Below, in pieces: positions 9,431 through 18,900 of a stretch of DNA of 64,000 bases. The notes beneath the pieces were generated by a model. It was not told the DNA's origin. It saw nothing but the letters and a program-made list of their open reading frames with translations, and ran no database searches. How positions within the stretch are numbered: the first letter of the stretch is position 1; each line of letters begins with the position of its first letter. Source of the stretch: SUG2458 sp963651465. Its GTDB lineage: Bacteria > Bacillota_I > Bacilli_A > RFN20 > CAG-826. Location of the stretch: the NCBI GenBank assembly GCA_963651465.1, contig CAVJPS010000012.1:106515-170514 (forward strand). Direction: 5' to 3'. Position numbers and translations under genes: made by a program.

Positions 9431-9459
9431 TTGAAAATTTATTGATTTTATAGTAAAAA
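9431..9459 (+). promoter_or_regulatory. Possible promoter of the Fur-family gene
   Basis: TTGAAA is followed after 17 bases by TAAAAA, a weak -10 match, 38 bases before the Fur-family start codon. The surrounding 106-base gap is very AT-rich. Confidence 0.35.
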
Positions 9460-9496
9460 TAGTTTAAATTAGTTTTATGCTAGTAGAAGGGAATAT

Positions 9497-9883
9497 ATGA
9501 TACAAAGAAACACACCTCAACGCGTCCTTATACTAGATGCGTTTGAAAAATTAAAACACGCCGAATTGGCAGATATTATTAATTACTTAAGAGAAAACAA
9601 TGCCAAAGTCTCGCTTGCAACTATTTATCGTAATATTGATGCATTATTATCTAGTGGTCTAATAAAATCATTTTCTGTTAATGGGAAAATTTACTACGAA
9701 AAAGTTAGTAAAAAGAAACATGCATATTTTTATTGTAGAAAATGTCAAAAAATCACTAATATTGATTTAAATGATAACTTTGCTTTTATGAAATATACAC
9801 CAAGCAAAGTTGAAAATAATATGGTATATAATTACGATTTAATACTTCAAGGAGTATGTCATAAATGTTTAAAGAAAGATTAA
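9497..9883 (+). CDS. Fur-family metal or peroxide-responsive repressor
   Basis: This 128-residue protein has the Fur winged-helix domain (TPQRVLILDAF; VSLATIYRNIDALLSSGLIKS) and two Cys pairs for structural zinc (YCRKC and VCHKC). It is short, and the His-rich regulatory metal site seen in many Fur proteins is not obvious: only KKKHAYFYC and ICHKC-like positions offer ligands, so I cannot say whether it senses iron, zinc, manganese or peroxide. AGAAGGGA precedes the ATG. The gene sits between two related ATP-grasp genes, so it may control one or both. A terminator follows directly. Confidence 0.85.
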   Translation: MIQRNTPQRVLILDAFEKLKHAELADIINYLRENNAKVSLATIYRNIDALLSSGLIKSFSVNGKIYYEKVSKKKHAYFYCRKCQKITNIDLNDNFAFMKYTPSKVENNMVYNYDLILQGVCHKCLKKD

Positions 9884-9904
9884 TAATAACTAGTATAATT
9901 AAAC

Positions 9905-9927
9905 GCTAGCAAAAGCTAGCTTTTTTT
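9905..9927 (+). terminator. Terminator after the Fur-family gene
   Basis: GCTAGC - AAAA - GCTAGC followed by seven T. Confidence 0.88.
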
Positions 9928-10000
9928 GTTTAAATATAATACATAGGTAAATTTTAATTTTATGCTTAATATGTTAAAATAAAAACAAGGAGGTATGCAT

Positions 10001-10888
10001 ATGTTTAATAAAGGTTTAATTATAGTAAATGCGTATTGTGTATATGCGTCAGTAGAACATCAAGCTCGTCGTTTAGTTGATGAATTTAATAAACTTGGTG
10101 TTACTATTGATATTAAAGAAAATAATTTTGGAGCTTGTTTCATTTCACGTGGAACAATTGAAACAAATATAAGTGGATATGATTTTGTTATCTATTTAGA
10201 CAAAGATGCATACCAAGCAGAATTAATTGAGAAATTTGGTTTCCCAGTTTTTAATAATTCAACTGCATTAGCAAATTGTGATGATAAAATGAGAACTAAT
10301 ATTCTTCTTGCAAGTAAAGGTATTGAAACTCCTAAAACTATTAGTGCACCATTCTGCGCTCGTAATGTTAACGACTTTGACTTCAGTGAAGTTGTTCGTA
10401 AAACATTAAATTATCCTATTATGTGTAAAGAATGTTATGCATCTTTTAGTGCACAACCTTACTTAATTAAAAACGATAAAGAATTACGTTTAATCGAAGA
10501 AAAAATGATTTATAAAAAACATTATTATCAGGAATATCTTCCTTCTTCTAGAGATGTTGATTACCACATACTTTTAATTAATAAGAAGGTAGTTGCAGCT
10601 GTTAATCGTCATACTGATGATCAGCATAAGACAAGTATGAATCAAAATAGTTTTGGTGACACCATTTGTGAATTGCCAAAACAATATGTTGAATGTGCTG
10701 AAAAAGTAGCTGAATATTTAGATTTGGATTATTGCGGTGTTGTCCTTTTAATCGGGGATAAATCTCAACCTGTCGTTTGTGATGTTGACGCTAATGCTTT
10801 CTTTGCAGGAATTGAAAATTCTAGTGGATTAAACATTGCAAAAATGTATGCTGAATACATTATTTCACGTGTTTATCCTACACGTTAA
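10001..10888 (+). CDS. RimK-like ATP-grasp paralogue with degenerate ATP-binding loop
   Basis: This 295-residue protein aligns along its whole length with the one at 8503 (MFNKGLIIVNAY; NCDDKMRTNILLASKG; PKTISAP; DLDYCGVVLLIG). However, the Gly-rich loop GSSGKQ of the first copy is ASFSAQ here, DYRIIVIG is DYHILLIN, and the metal-binding EVNSNAF is DVDANAF. Loss of the loop glycines and of the Asn suggests weakened or lost ATP-dependent catalysis. The start is ATG 10001: AAGGAGGT lies 6-7 bases upstream, whereas the in-frame ATG at 9995 is too close. The function may be regulatory or non-catalytic; this is inference. Confidence 0.82.
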   Translation: MFNKGLIIVNAYCVYASVEHQARRLVDEFNKLGVTIDIKENNFGACFISRGTIETNISGYDFVIYLDKDAYQAELIEKFGFPVFNNSTALANCDDKMRTNILLASKGIETPKTISAPFCARNVNDFDFSEVVRKTLNYPIMCKECYASFSAQPYLIKNDKELRLIEEKMIYKKHYYQEYLPSSRDVDYHILLINKKVVAAVNRHTDDQHKTSMNQNSFGDTICELPKQYVECAEKVAEYLDLDYCGVVLLIGDKSQPVVCDVDANAFFAGIENSSGLNIAKMYAEYIISRVYPTR

Positions 10889-11005
10889 TTGATAAAATCA
10901 ATTTAATAACTAGTCATTGTGTGCTAATATAAATTTAAGGGTGTACTTACTTATCTACTAAAATAATACCTACTAATCTTTTCTAACAAAAGGAGGCTTC
11001 TTCTT

Positions 11006-12085
11006 ATGAGAATGGGCTATGGATATGCACGTGACATGTTATTAGAAGGTAATATTTCTAATCTTTCTAATTACGGGGATGAAATTGGTAAGACTATTGC
11101 CAATTGTTTTAAGCATGAGGAATTTGATCGTACTAAAGAATTATTAGATTTGTGTTATAGATATGATTTTTTAGATAATGGAATTAAATATGAAGAATTA
11201 TTAGAACAAGCTAATGATTATAATTCCGAAGATGTTGATGAAGTTTATGAAATTTTAATTCGTTATTGTGAAAGACATAAACTACCTAATTTAGGTTTGA
11301 AATTCTTAGTGCATGCAGAATCAGCTTTATTTAAATTTAAATGTCCATATATTGCTCGTAAATATTTAAATAAAACAATTGAATTTGGGCTTGAAGATGA
11401 AAGAGTTTATGAATTATTAATATATGCAAAAACTAATTGTGTCGATAAAGCTTTATTTTATCGTAATGTCGGTAAATTAGAAAACTTTGAATATGTAAAA
11501 AAATTAATTGATTTTGGAACTAACCCTGAAGATAAATTGTTAAATATACGTTTTATTGTTGAAGCGTGTTACGAAGCAATTGAAAAGAAAGATGAAGTTA
11601 TTGATTATTTAGATACAATTGATATTATTGGAATGGTAGTTGGCTTATTAGATGAATCAATAGAAAATAGACTTGATATTTTACTAGAAATGGCTCATAA
11701 ATTACGCTTATCTTCGTGCTTTAAAGAAGCAACTAAAATATATCAAACTTTAATTCAATATGAATATCGTAAATCAGTTTGTTATTGGGGAATACTTCTT
11801 TGTAAATTAAAAATTACAAATAATGAGGCATTAATTAAAACTGGTAAGCCATTTGATAATATAGATGAATATAGATACGCTATTGAAGAAGCTCCAGGTG
11901 ATCACATCGATGCTAATGAATATATTAAAGTATTAAAAGATACAAAGAAGCGTCGCCGTAAACTTATCGGTAGTTTAATTGGACTTCTAATAATTCTTGC
12001 ATTTATAATAGGTGTTATTTTTGTAATCGTTTATTTATATTCTCACGGATATCAAGATTTTAAATTTTTTAATAATCAAAAATAA
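11006..12085 (+). CDS. Unknown helical protein anchored by a C-terminal membrane segment
   Basis: The 359-residue product is not recognised. It is rich in Leu, Glu, Lys and Tyr, and residues 1-310 look all-helical with repeat-like spacing (ELLDLCYRYDFLDNG; VYELLIYAKTNC; ATKIYQTLIQY), suggestive of a TPR-like or other alpha-solenoid without clear consensus. After KKRRRKL a single membrane helix, LIGLLIILAFIIGVIFVIVY, ends the protein near residues 322-345, leaving a short tail outside. This orientation places the helical domain in the cytoplasm. AGGAGG lies 9 bases before the ATG. Confidence 0.8.
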   Translation: MRMGYGYARDMLLEGNISNLSNYGDEIGKTIANCFKHEEFDRTKELLDLCYRYDFLDNGIKYEELLEQANDYNSEDVDEVYEILIRYCERHKLPNLGLKFLVHAESALFKFKCPYIARKYLNKTIEFGLEDERVYELLIYAKTNCVDKALFYRNVGKLENFEYVKKLIDFGTNPEDKLLNIRFIVEACYEAIEKKDEVIDYLDTIDIIGMVVGLLDESIENRLDILLEMAHKLRLSSCFKEATKIYQTLIQYEYRKSVCYWGILLCKLKITNNEALIKTGKPFDNIDEYRYAIEEAPGDHIDANEYIKVLKDTKKRRRKLIGSLIGLLIILAFIIGVIFVIVYLYSHGYQDFKFFNNQK

Positions 12086-12088
12086 AGG

Positions 12089-12114
12089 AAGGACAGTTTA
12101 TCTGTTCTTTTTTT
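12089..12114 (+). terminator. Terminator after the helical membrane-anchored protein
   Basis: AAGGACAG / CTGTTCTT stem with a 5-base loop, followed by T residues. Confidence 0.75.
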
Positions 12115-12179
12115 GATGAGAAAGATTTTTTATTAATGTTAATATGATATAATAAATACGCTTTAGAAGGAGATTTTTT

Positions 12180-12695
12180 ATGACTATTAGAAATAAATCA
12201 CGTTTAACAAAACAAATGCAAATGGAATTTTCACGCCGTTTATTTATTAACGGTACAAGAAAGACTTTAATATTTGCTGAACTTGCTGGTGCAATTGGTA
12301 TTGCTTTATGTCTTTCTTTCTATATTGAAAAATATTGGGTTGCTATTGCTTTAGGTGTATTAATGATAGCTTTCCCTATTGTTTCAATTGTATTATTTAA
12401 TAACGGGTTAAAGAAGCAAGAAAAAGATCCACAAAGTACTTTTGAAGAATTAGATGTGGATTTTGAGATTGAAGAAACAATTATTACTGCTGATATTAAA
12501 TGGAATGGACAATCCAATAAAATGTCAATGGCTCTTAATACATTTACTCAAATTTTTGAAACAAAAGAATTATTCGTTTTGATTCTTGAAAATCAACAAG
12601 GTTTCTTTATCGAAAAAAGTGGATTTGAAAGTATCGAAGATTGTCAAAAAGTTGCCCAAATTTTAAAATTATTACCTTGTTATAAAAAGATTTAG
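12180..12695 (+). CDS. YcxB-like small membrane protein
   Basis: The 171-residue product has two adjacent membrane helices (about residues 27-45 and 50-72) followed by a soluble domain of about 95 residues: DFEIEETIITADIKWNG, FTQIFETKELFVLIL and GFFIEKSGF. This layout, with the ETKELFVLIL..Q..FFIEKS pattern, fits the YcxB-like domain found in many Firmicute membrane proteins of unknown role. It lies 45 bases upstream of mgtE with no terminator between, so the two are probably co-transcribed. The domain call is by pattern only. Confidence 0.65.
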   Translation: MTIRNKSRLTKQMQMEFSRRLFINGTRKTLIFAELAGAIGIALCLSFYIEKYWVAIALGVLMIAFPIVSIVLFNNGLKKQEKDPQSTFEELDVDFEIEETIITADIKWNGQSNKMSMALNTFTQIFETKELFVLILENQQGFFIEKSGFESIEDCQKVAQILKLLPCYKKI

Positions 12696-12740
12696 AGTTT
12701 ATATTAATAAAGTAAAACGAATCTGAAAGGAGGGTTTTAA

Positions 12741-14165
12741 ATGGAAGACGAAGAAATGGAAAAAGTAGAAAATGAAATTGTTAGTATTATTAGGTCTAAT
12801 GAAAAGCCGAAAGAAATACGAGAAAAATTAGAAGACTACCATGAATCCGATATTGCAAATACCTTACATTTATTAACTCCTGAAGAGCGTAAAAAATTAT
12901 ATGCGATTTTAGAAAAAGAAAAAGTTTCTGAAATTTTTACTTATCTTGATGATGTTGATGAATATATTAATGAATTAGAAGATGAAACAGCAGCTGATTT
13001 AATTGAATTAATGGATGCTGATGATGCTTTAGATGTCTTACAAGAATTAGATGATGAAGATAAAAAATCCATTGTTTCATTAATGGACAAAGAAGCTGTT
13101 GAAGACGTTAAACTTCTTTCTTCTTTTGACGATAATCAAATAGGTAGCAAAATGACTACTAACTATATTATTGTTAAACGTAACAATACAGTTAAAGAAG
13201 CAATGAAACATCTTATTAAATATTCAGAAGAAAATGATAATATTCAAACGTTGTTTGTTAAAGATGAAAATGGTAAATTTTATGGTTCTATTGAATTAAC
13301 TGATTTAATTAGAGCTCGCGATACTACACCACTTGAAGATATTATTCATACTTCATATCCTTATGTTCATTCAACTGAAACTATTGAAGACTGTATTAAT
13401 GATTTAAGAGATGCAGCATTAAATTTATACCCAGTATTAAATGAAAACGATGAATTAACTGGCGTTATTACTCAAGATGACTTAGTTGAAGTAGTTCACG
13501 AAGAAATGGCTGAAGATTATGCAAAATTAGCCGGTTTAAGTGAAGCTGAAGAATTAGATGAATCAGTTGGTAAATCAGTAAAAAAACGTATTGTTTGGTT
13601 AATTATTCTTCTTTTAGTTGGTATGGTTGTGTCAATTATTACTTCTAATTTTGAACACGTATTCGTTGTTTTACCTGGTATTGTTGCTTACCAATCTGTA
13701 ATTTTAGATATGAGCGGTAATGCTGGTACTCAATCTTTAGGTATTACATTAAGAGCAATTACTGATGATGAGTTACCTAAGAAAAAAGTAGCTAAAATGG
13801 TACTTAAAGAAGTATGTGTTGGTATAGTTAACGCCACAATATTAGCATTTATTACTACTGCAGTTGTATTTGGATTTATTATTTTAAGACATTCAATACA
13901 TCCAGATACATTCCAAATTATTAGCGATGTTGAATTTAGTATAAAAGATGCTTTACTTGTATCTACTTGTGTTGGAGGAGCATTGATTCCAGCTCTTACT
14001 TTATCAACATTATGTGGATGTTTAGTACCTTTAGTGTTTAAAGCATTACATATGGACTCTGCTATTGCTAGTGGACCACTTATTACAACTATTAACGATA
14101 TTGTTGGCATTTTAACATATTATGGCTTAGCTATGGTTATGTTTAATTCCTTTCTATTTGGTTAA
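12741..14165 (+). CDS. mgtE: MgtE magnesium transporter/channel
   Basis: The 474-residue protein has the standard MgtE order: an N-terminal helical domain very rich in Asp and Glu (residues about 1-135), two CBS domains (about 135-265) that sense cytoplasmic Mg2+, a connecting helix, then five membrane helices. Signature segments are VAYQSVILDMSGNAGTQSL in the pore and GPLITTINDIVGILTYYGL near the end. It lets Mg2+ into the cell and closes when internal Mg2+ is high. The ribosome binding site AAAGGAGGG is strong. No Mg2+ riboswitch fits in the 45-base gap upstream. Confidence 0.95.
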   Translation: MEDEEMEKVENEIVSIIRSNEKPKEIREKLEDYHESDIANTLHLLTPEERKKLYAILEKEKVSEIFTYLDDVDEYINELEDETAADLIELMDADDALDVLQELDDEDKKSIVSLMDKEAVEDVKLLSSFDDNQIGSKMTTNYIIVKRNNTVKEAMKHLIKYSEENDNIQTLFVKDENGKFYGSIELTDLIRARDTTPLEDIIHTSYPYVHSTETIEDCINDLRDAALNLYPVLNENDELTGVITQDDLVEVVHEEMAEDYAKLAGLSEAEELDESVGKSVKKRIVWLIILLLVGMVVSIITSNFEHVFVVLPGIVAYQSVILDMSGNAGTQSLGITLRAITDDELPKKKVAKMVLKEVCVGIVNATILAFITTAVVFGFIILRHSIHPDTFQIISDVEFSIKDALLVSTCVGGALIPALTLSTLCGCLVPLVFKALHMDSAIASGPLITTINDIVGILTYYGLAMVMFNSFLFG

Positions 14166-14170
14166 ATTTC

Positions 14171-14205
14171 AAAGTGCTTTGGTTAATTACTAAAGCACTT
14201 TTTAT
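14171..14205 (+). terminator. Terminator after mgtE
   Basis: AAAGTGCTTT / AAAGCACTTT stem with T-tract. Confidence 0.85.
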
Positions 14206-14268
14206 ATTTCATAAATATTTGTTTGGTTATATTTTAATAATCGTGTAAAATACTAACGAGGTGTTATT

Positions 14269-15276
14269 ATGTCAAATAGATTTAAAGATAAGAGTAAAAA
14301 TATAGATAAAAAAGAAAATGTTAAAAAAGATCAAAATATTCTTTATTCTTTTAACATTAAAGAAAATACAACTTTAATGGAATTTTTACTTACTCACTTA
14401 AATGGTATGTCCCGTAATAACATTAAATCGTTATTAAGCCGTAAACAAGTTGCAGTTAATGGCGCTGCAATTTCACAATTTGATTATGAAATAGTAAAAG
14501 GTGATGAACTTTTAATTGGAAAAAAATCTTTTAGAGTTCCTCAAGAAAAACGTAAAGTATTAGATATTATTTACGAAGATAAAGAATTTATTGTTATTAA
14601 TAAACCATCTGGATTATTAAGCATTGCTAGTGATAACGAAAAGGGATTAACTGCATATCGTTTATTAATGGATTATTATCGTCGTGAAGATAAACATAAT
14701 AGAATATATGTTGTTCACCGTATTGATAAAGATACTAGTGGCGTTTTAATGGTTGCAAAGAACGAGGAAATACGTGATAAATTACAAAATAGTTGGAATG
14801 ATATTGTAACTAAAAGAGGCTATTATGCATTAGTAGAAGGTAAAGTAGAAGAAGATAATAAGACAATAAAATCATGGCTTCGTCAATCATCCACAAATTT
14901 AATGTACTCATCCCGTAAACCTGGAGATGGACAAGAAAGTATTACTCATTATAAGACTATTATTAAAAATGATAATTACTCATTATTAGATGTTAATATT
15001 GATACGGGTAGAAAAAATCAAATTAGAGTTCATATGAAAGAAATGGGACACCCAGTAGTAGGTGATGAAAAATATGAATCTAGTAAAAATCCAATTAAAA
15101 GATTAGGTCTACACGCATATGAATTAAATTTCATTCATCCAGTCAATAAAAAGACCTATAAATTTGTAGCACCCATGCCAGAACAATTTAATAATCCTTT
15201 TAAAGATGGTTTTGTAGAGCCTAAGAAAGAAATTAAAAATAACAAGAAAAATAGTAAGAATAAGAAACGTAAATAA
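14269..15276 (+). CDS. RluA-family 23S rRNA pseudouridine synthase with S4 domain
   Basis: This 335-residue enzyme converts uridine to pseudouridine in rRNA. An N-terminal S4 RNA-binding domain (TLMEFLLTHLNGMSRN; LLSRKQVAVNG) precedes the catalytic domain. The catalytic motif is VHRIDKDTSGVLMVAKN with the active Asp; FIVINKPSGLLS and DTGRKNQIRVHM are further family landmarks. The last 20 residues are a Lys/Asn-rich tail. It is RluD/YlyB-like in layout, but which uridine it modifies cannot be told. No terminator follows immediately. Confidence 0.92.
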   Translation: MSNRFKDKSKNIDKKENVKKDQNILYSFNIKENTTLMEFLLTHLNGMSRNNIKSLLSRKQVAVNGAAISQFDYEIVKGDELLIGKKSFRVPQEKRKVLDIIYEDKEFIVINKPSGLLSIASDNEKGLTAYRLLMDYYRREDKHNRIYVVHRIDKDTSGVLMVAKNEEIRDKLQNSWNDIVTKRGYYALVEGKVEEDNKTIKSWLRQSSTNLMYSSRKPGDGQESITHYKTIIKNDNYSLLDVNIDTGRKNQIRVHMKEMGHPVVGDEKYESSKNPIKRLGLHAYELNFIHPVNKKTYKFVAPMPEQFNNPFKDGFVEPKKEIKNNKKNSKNKKRK

Positions 15277-15506
15277 AAAATAGAAAAGTTCAAAAATATA
15301 CATTAATGAGATAAAAAGAGGGCACATATGTTGAGTTTTTTGCAAAAAATCGCAAAAAAATGTAAATATTAGCCTTCTTTTATTTGTTTTAAAAAATATA
15401 TGTGTTAAATTTAAAATGAGGCTAACTAGCATAGTCGTCTTTTTTGACGTTCTCTTATGAGAGCATTAAAAATGAATTAAATTTTAATAGAAGGAGGTCT
15501 GACCAT
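15277..15506 (+). other. 230-base AT-rich leader before the large EAL-domain gene
   Basis: This gap has potential RNA structure: TTAGCCTT at 15369-15376 can pair with GAGGCTAA at 15418-15425, and small hairpins (CTCTTATGAGAG) lie near 15451-15462. It does not match the c-di-GMP-I or c-di-GMP-II riboswitch consensus as far as I can tell. No gene is seen in it. Confidence 0.4.
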
Positions 15507-18506
15507 ATGGAGTTTAAACAATACGTTAAACGTAATTATAGTAAAGCTGTACGTCCGATTATAGGTTTAGCTATTATAATGCTTGCTGGTATTGGTGCAT
15601 ATTTATACTTTAAAATTGATTATATTTTATATGGATTGTTGGCTGTTCCATTAATATTCCTTTTAATTATGCTTTTGACTTTTAAGAAATCAAATAAGAA
15701 AGTTGGAGCTATGATTAAAAAAGAATTTGAAGTTGTAAACCACTCGGTTCAAGATTTATCAAACAACGAATTTTCACCTATTTCAGAGAAATCACCATTA
15801 GACGAAATGGAAGATTTACATAAATACATTAATGATACAATTGATGCTTTCCGTCAAAGACATTATAGTGCTGTTGATAAATCTATCTCACTTGTTAATG
15901 TTAAATACGCTCGTGAAAATGTCTTAACTTTTGATTCATTTAGTGAAAATTTAGTTCGTTTAACTTCACGTCAATACTTATATCATTCGGCTGTTGTTGC
16001 AGTTCAAATGATTGGTTCAGAAAAGCCTGATTACTTAAACGAATTAGTTAATAAATGTAAAGAAGTTTTAAATCCAGCTTTAATTGGTGAATTTGATCAC
16101 GAAACTGTTATTTTATATATCTCGTATGTTACTAATACTAGTATTCTTATGTCACAATTAAGAACACTTATGTCAGAATATCATAAGATTGAAATATTAA
16201 GAGATGGTACTCAACAATTATATTCTTGTAAATGTGGTGTTGCTATCTTCCCATATTCTGCAGTTGATAAACTAGTTAATGACGCTATTGAAGCACTTGA
16301 TGAAACTAAAAATGTTGGTTTACAAGATTATGGTATCTTTGAACCTTCAGATGATGTTGTTCTAGATACAAATGAAAAATTCCGTCGTTCAATTCTTTAT
16401 CTAGAAACTATTAATAAAAACCTTGAGCGTTGTACAACATTTAAGGAATTAAATAAACAAATCCATGAAGGTATTAAATTATATTGTCGTATGATGGGAT
16501 TTGATAATGCAGGTATTATGCTTGTTCAAGATGGTGGACGTCGTTTAGTTCCTTGGTTTGAATATAGTGTTTCACCTGACCAATCTGGCTTTGTTTCTTA
16601 TGATTCACTTCAAGTATCTCGTTTAAACGAATACTTAAACTTATTTGATAACTCATCTTCATTATTTGGTACTAACATTGAAGATTTACCTTTCTCAGTT
16701 AGAAGTATTTTCTATAACTTACAAATCGAACGTTATTACCACTTTAAAATGTTAAAAGGCCCTCAACTTAAAGGTGTAATTTATTTTAACAATACTGAAG
16801 AACAACCAGAGTTTACTATTATTGACCGTGAAATTATGATTTGTGCTTGTAACATTTTACATTCAATGGTTAATATGTACATGGCTCAAAAGAATGTTGA
16901 AAGACAAGAACTTATTTTATCAACACTTTTAAAACGTGATGATAAATATATTTATGGTATTAACAATAAGACTAACGAATTAACATATGTTAGTACTCAA
17001 TTACAAAAAATTTATCCAAACGCTCGTGTTGGTGTTAAATGTTTCAATATTTTTAACACTGAACAAAACAAGATTTGTGATTGCTGTCCATTAAAAATTG
17101 GTAATGGTATGGCATATCGTCCAAAACTTGGTGAAGAAATCATTATTTCTACTTTAGCTGCGTTACCATCAGAAGAAAATGAAGTATTAATCTTACTTGA
17201 AAATAACGAAGCTAAACGTCGTCTTGATAATGAATTATATGATCCATTACTACACGTATTTAACTACAAGAAGTTACAAATGGACTATGAACGTGAACTT
17301 GCAACTAAAGGTATGGGTTATATCTTCTTCATTGAAATTCATGAATTTGAAAAACACATTCCTATGTATGCAATGGAAGGTGAAAAGAAGATTCTTCAAG
17401 AATTATTAAGGCGTTTTGAAATCTTAAACTTCCAAGATGAAGTTTATCGTTATAATAAATCAACTCTTGGTATTATCTTAAAACGTTATACTCGTAAAGA
17501 AGTATTAAACATTGTTGAAAACATCTTCAATGAAATGATTAAACCTATTCAAGGTGAAAAAGAATCATTCTCAATTGAATTTAATGCTTCACTTTTACCT
17601 TATCCTGGCGACTTATTTGATGTTAAACAATTAGATAGTGCTGTTGAATCTACATTACAAGATGCTAGAGATGTTGGATTAAATAACTTATATATTTATG
17701 GTGAAAAAGGCGCTCGTAAACTTAATCGTGAAGATTACATTCTTGATATTGTTAAAGATGCTATTGCTAACTCTAAGTTTGAAGTGTTCTTACAACCTAT
17801 CGTATCTGTTAATGATAAAAAACCAATTAGTGCTGAAGCGTTATTACGTTTAAACGATCCAACTCGTGGATATATTCCACCTAGTGAATTCGTTCCAATT
17901 GCTACTAGAAATAATTTAATGTTTGAAATCGAACAATATATTATTGATTCTATTGGTGATTTATGGAAAGCACATGGTTACGAAATTTTCCAACAAATCG
18001 GTGTTACAAGTATGTCAATTAACATTTCTTCAAACTCAATTTGCAACCCTACATTTGTAGATAGAGTTAGTGCTTTATTAAACAAGCATAGATTCCCAAC
18101 AGGGTTCTTAAAATTTGAAGTTAATGAAACTATCGTTCTTGAACATTTTGACACTGTTAGAAGCGTAATGTCTACATTACACGATAAAGGTGTAACATGG
18201 GCGATTGATAACTACGGTATGGCAGTTTCATCAAATAAAACTTTCCAAAACTTAGCTATTTCAGAAATTAAAGTTGACCGTTCTTGTATTATGGATATTG
18301 AAAGATCTCAACGTTCTAAAGTTGCTTTATCTTATATTGTTGACTTTGCAAAAGAAGCACATATTAGTTTAGTTGCTGAAGGTGTTGAAACAGAAGGACA
18401 ATTTGAAATCTTAAAAGATATGAAGTTTGAAAACGCGCAAGGTTATTTATTCTCTAAACCTATTCCAATTAGAGAATACTTAAAATACTTAAATTTCAAC
18501 TCTTAA
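15507..18506 (+). CDS. Large membrane EAL-domain signalling protein with altered metal site
   Basis: The 999-residue protein has two membrane helices near residues 16-60, a degenerate GGDEF-like domain (about 120-300), a GAF-like domain (about 305-465), a PAS-like segment with the Cys cluster KICDCCPL (about 475-560), a second degenerate GGDEF domain (about 590-735), and a C-terminal EAL domain (about 745-995). Neither GGDEF domain keeps its motif. In the EAL domain most c-di-GMP and metal residues are present (EAL with E777, SINISSN, EVNET, KVD, AEGVET, QGYLFSKP), but the DDFG pair is D901-N902 (IDNYG). This predicts weak or no phosphodiesterase activity and a role as c-di-GMP sensor. The ATG at 15507 has AAGGAGGT upstream, which excludes the earlier in-frame start. 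It precedes the secreted-protein cluster. Confidence 0.88.
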   Translation: MEFKQYVKRNYSKAVRPIIGLAIIMLAGIGAYLYFKIDYILYGLLAVPLIFLLIMLLTFKKSNKKVGAMIKKEFEVVNHSVQDLSNNEFSPISEKSPLDEMEDLHKYINDTIDAFRQRHYSAVDKSISLVNVKYARENVLTFDSFSENLVRLTSRQYLYHSAVVAVQMIGSEKPDYLNELVNKCKEVLNPALIGEFDHETVILYISYVTNTSILMSQLRTLMSEYHKIEILRDGTQQLYSCKCGVAIFPYSAVDKLVNDAIEALDETKNVGLQDYGIFEPSDDVVLDTNEKFRRSILYLETINKNLERCTTFKELNKQIHEGIKLYCRMMGFDNAGIMLVQDGGRRLVPWFEYSVSPDQSGFVSYDSLQVSRLNEYLNLFDNSSSLFGTNIEDLPFSVRSIFYNLQIERYYHFKMLKGPQLKGVIYFNNTEEQPEFTIIDREIMICACNILHSMVNMYMAQKNVERQELILSTLLKRDDKYIYGINNKTNELTYVSTQLQKIYPNARVGVKCFNIFNTEQNKICDCCPLKIGNGMAYRPKLGEEIIISTLAALPSEENEVLILLENNEAKRRLDNELYDPLLHVFNYKKLQMDYERELATKGMGYIFFIEIHEFEKHIPMYAMEGEKKILQELLRRFEILNFQDEVYRYNKSTLGIILKRYTRKEVLNIVENIFNEMIKPIQGEKESFSIEFNASLLPYPGDLFDVKQLDSAVESTLQDARDVGLNNLYIYGEKGARKLNREDYILDIVKDAIANSKFEVFLQPIVSVNDKKPISAEALLRLNDPTRGYIPPSEFVPIATRNNLMFEIEQYIIDSIGDLWKAHGYEIFQQIGVTSMSINISSNSICNPTFVDRVSALLNKHRFPTGFLKFEVNETIVLEHFDTVRSVMSTLHDKGVTWAIDNYGMAVSSNKTFQNLAISEIKVDRSCIMDIERSQRSKVALSYIVDFAKEAHISLVAEGVETEGQFEILKDMKFENAQGYLFSKPIPIREYLKYLNFNS

Positions 18507-18513
18507 TTGCATT

Positions 18514-18545
18514 AAAAGCACTTGCTCCGGCAAGTGTTTTTTTGT
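18514..18545 (+). terminator. Terminator after the large EAL-domain gene
   Basis: AGCACTTGC / GCAAGTGTT hairpin with T-tract. Confidence 0.85.
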
Positions 18546-18900
18546 TAGTTTTGTAATCAAGTAAATACAATAAAAAAAACGACAAAATCATCATATTTAA
18601 TTAAACTAGCGATAAAAATAACTCGAGTGAAGATAGAAAAAAATTTTTTTCTATCATAAGTGATAATTGTTTGGTAATGAAAAGGTATTAAAAGTGTAAA
18701 ATTAACGTTTTTATCGTTATTTTTTGCCTTTGCTTCGTTGCATAACTTAATTTTATATTATAAAATAAGATTGCTAGATTATCGGTTTTTCGATTTGCCC
18801 TGATCGATAGTAAATCCGTTAATGTAGTTTTTCGTTAAAGTCATGATGACTTAGAAAACAAAATCCATTAGAGAATTTTATAGAAAAGGAGATTAAAATT
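18546..18900 (+). other. 355-base leader before the tandem secreted-protein genes
   Basis: No gene is visible. The stretch contains a perfect palindrome at 18632-18655 (separate entry) and a possible promoter with TTGCAT at 18738-18743 and an AT-rich -10 (TATAAA) at 18759-18764, which would give a leader of about 130 bases before the strong AAAAGGAG ribosome binding site. Small hairpins such as AAGTCATGATGACTT at about 18838-18852 are present. No known riboswitch class was recognised. Confidence 0.45.
18632..18655. repeat. 24-bp perfect palindrome upstream of the secreted-protein genes
   Basis: GATAGAAAAAAA is followed at once by its exact reverse complement. The A7T7 core should bend DNA strongly. 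It lies about 80 bases before the suggested -35 box and may be a regulator site; it is not followed by a T-run that would make it a terminator. Confidence 0.6.

Noticed and set aside
13730..14110. 126-residue open frame antisense to mgtE
   Set aside because: Shadow of the conserved MgtE membrane domain; no supporting signals.
15277..15506. c-di-GMP riboswitch before the EAL gene
   Set aside because: Neither the class I nor the class II conserved blocks could be found.
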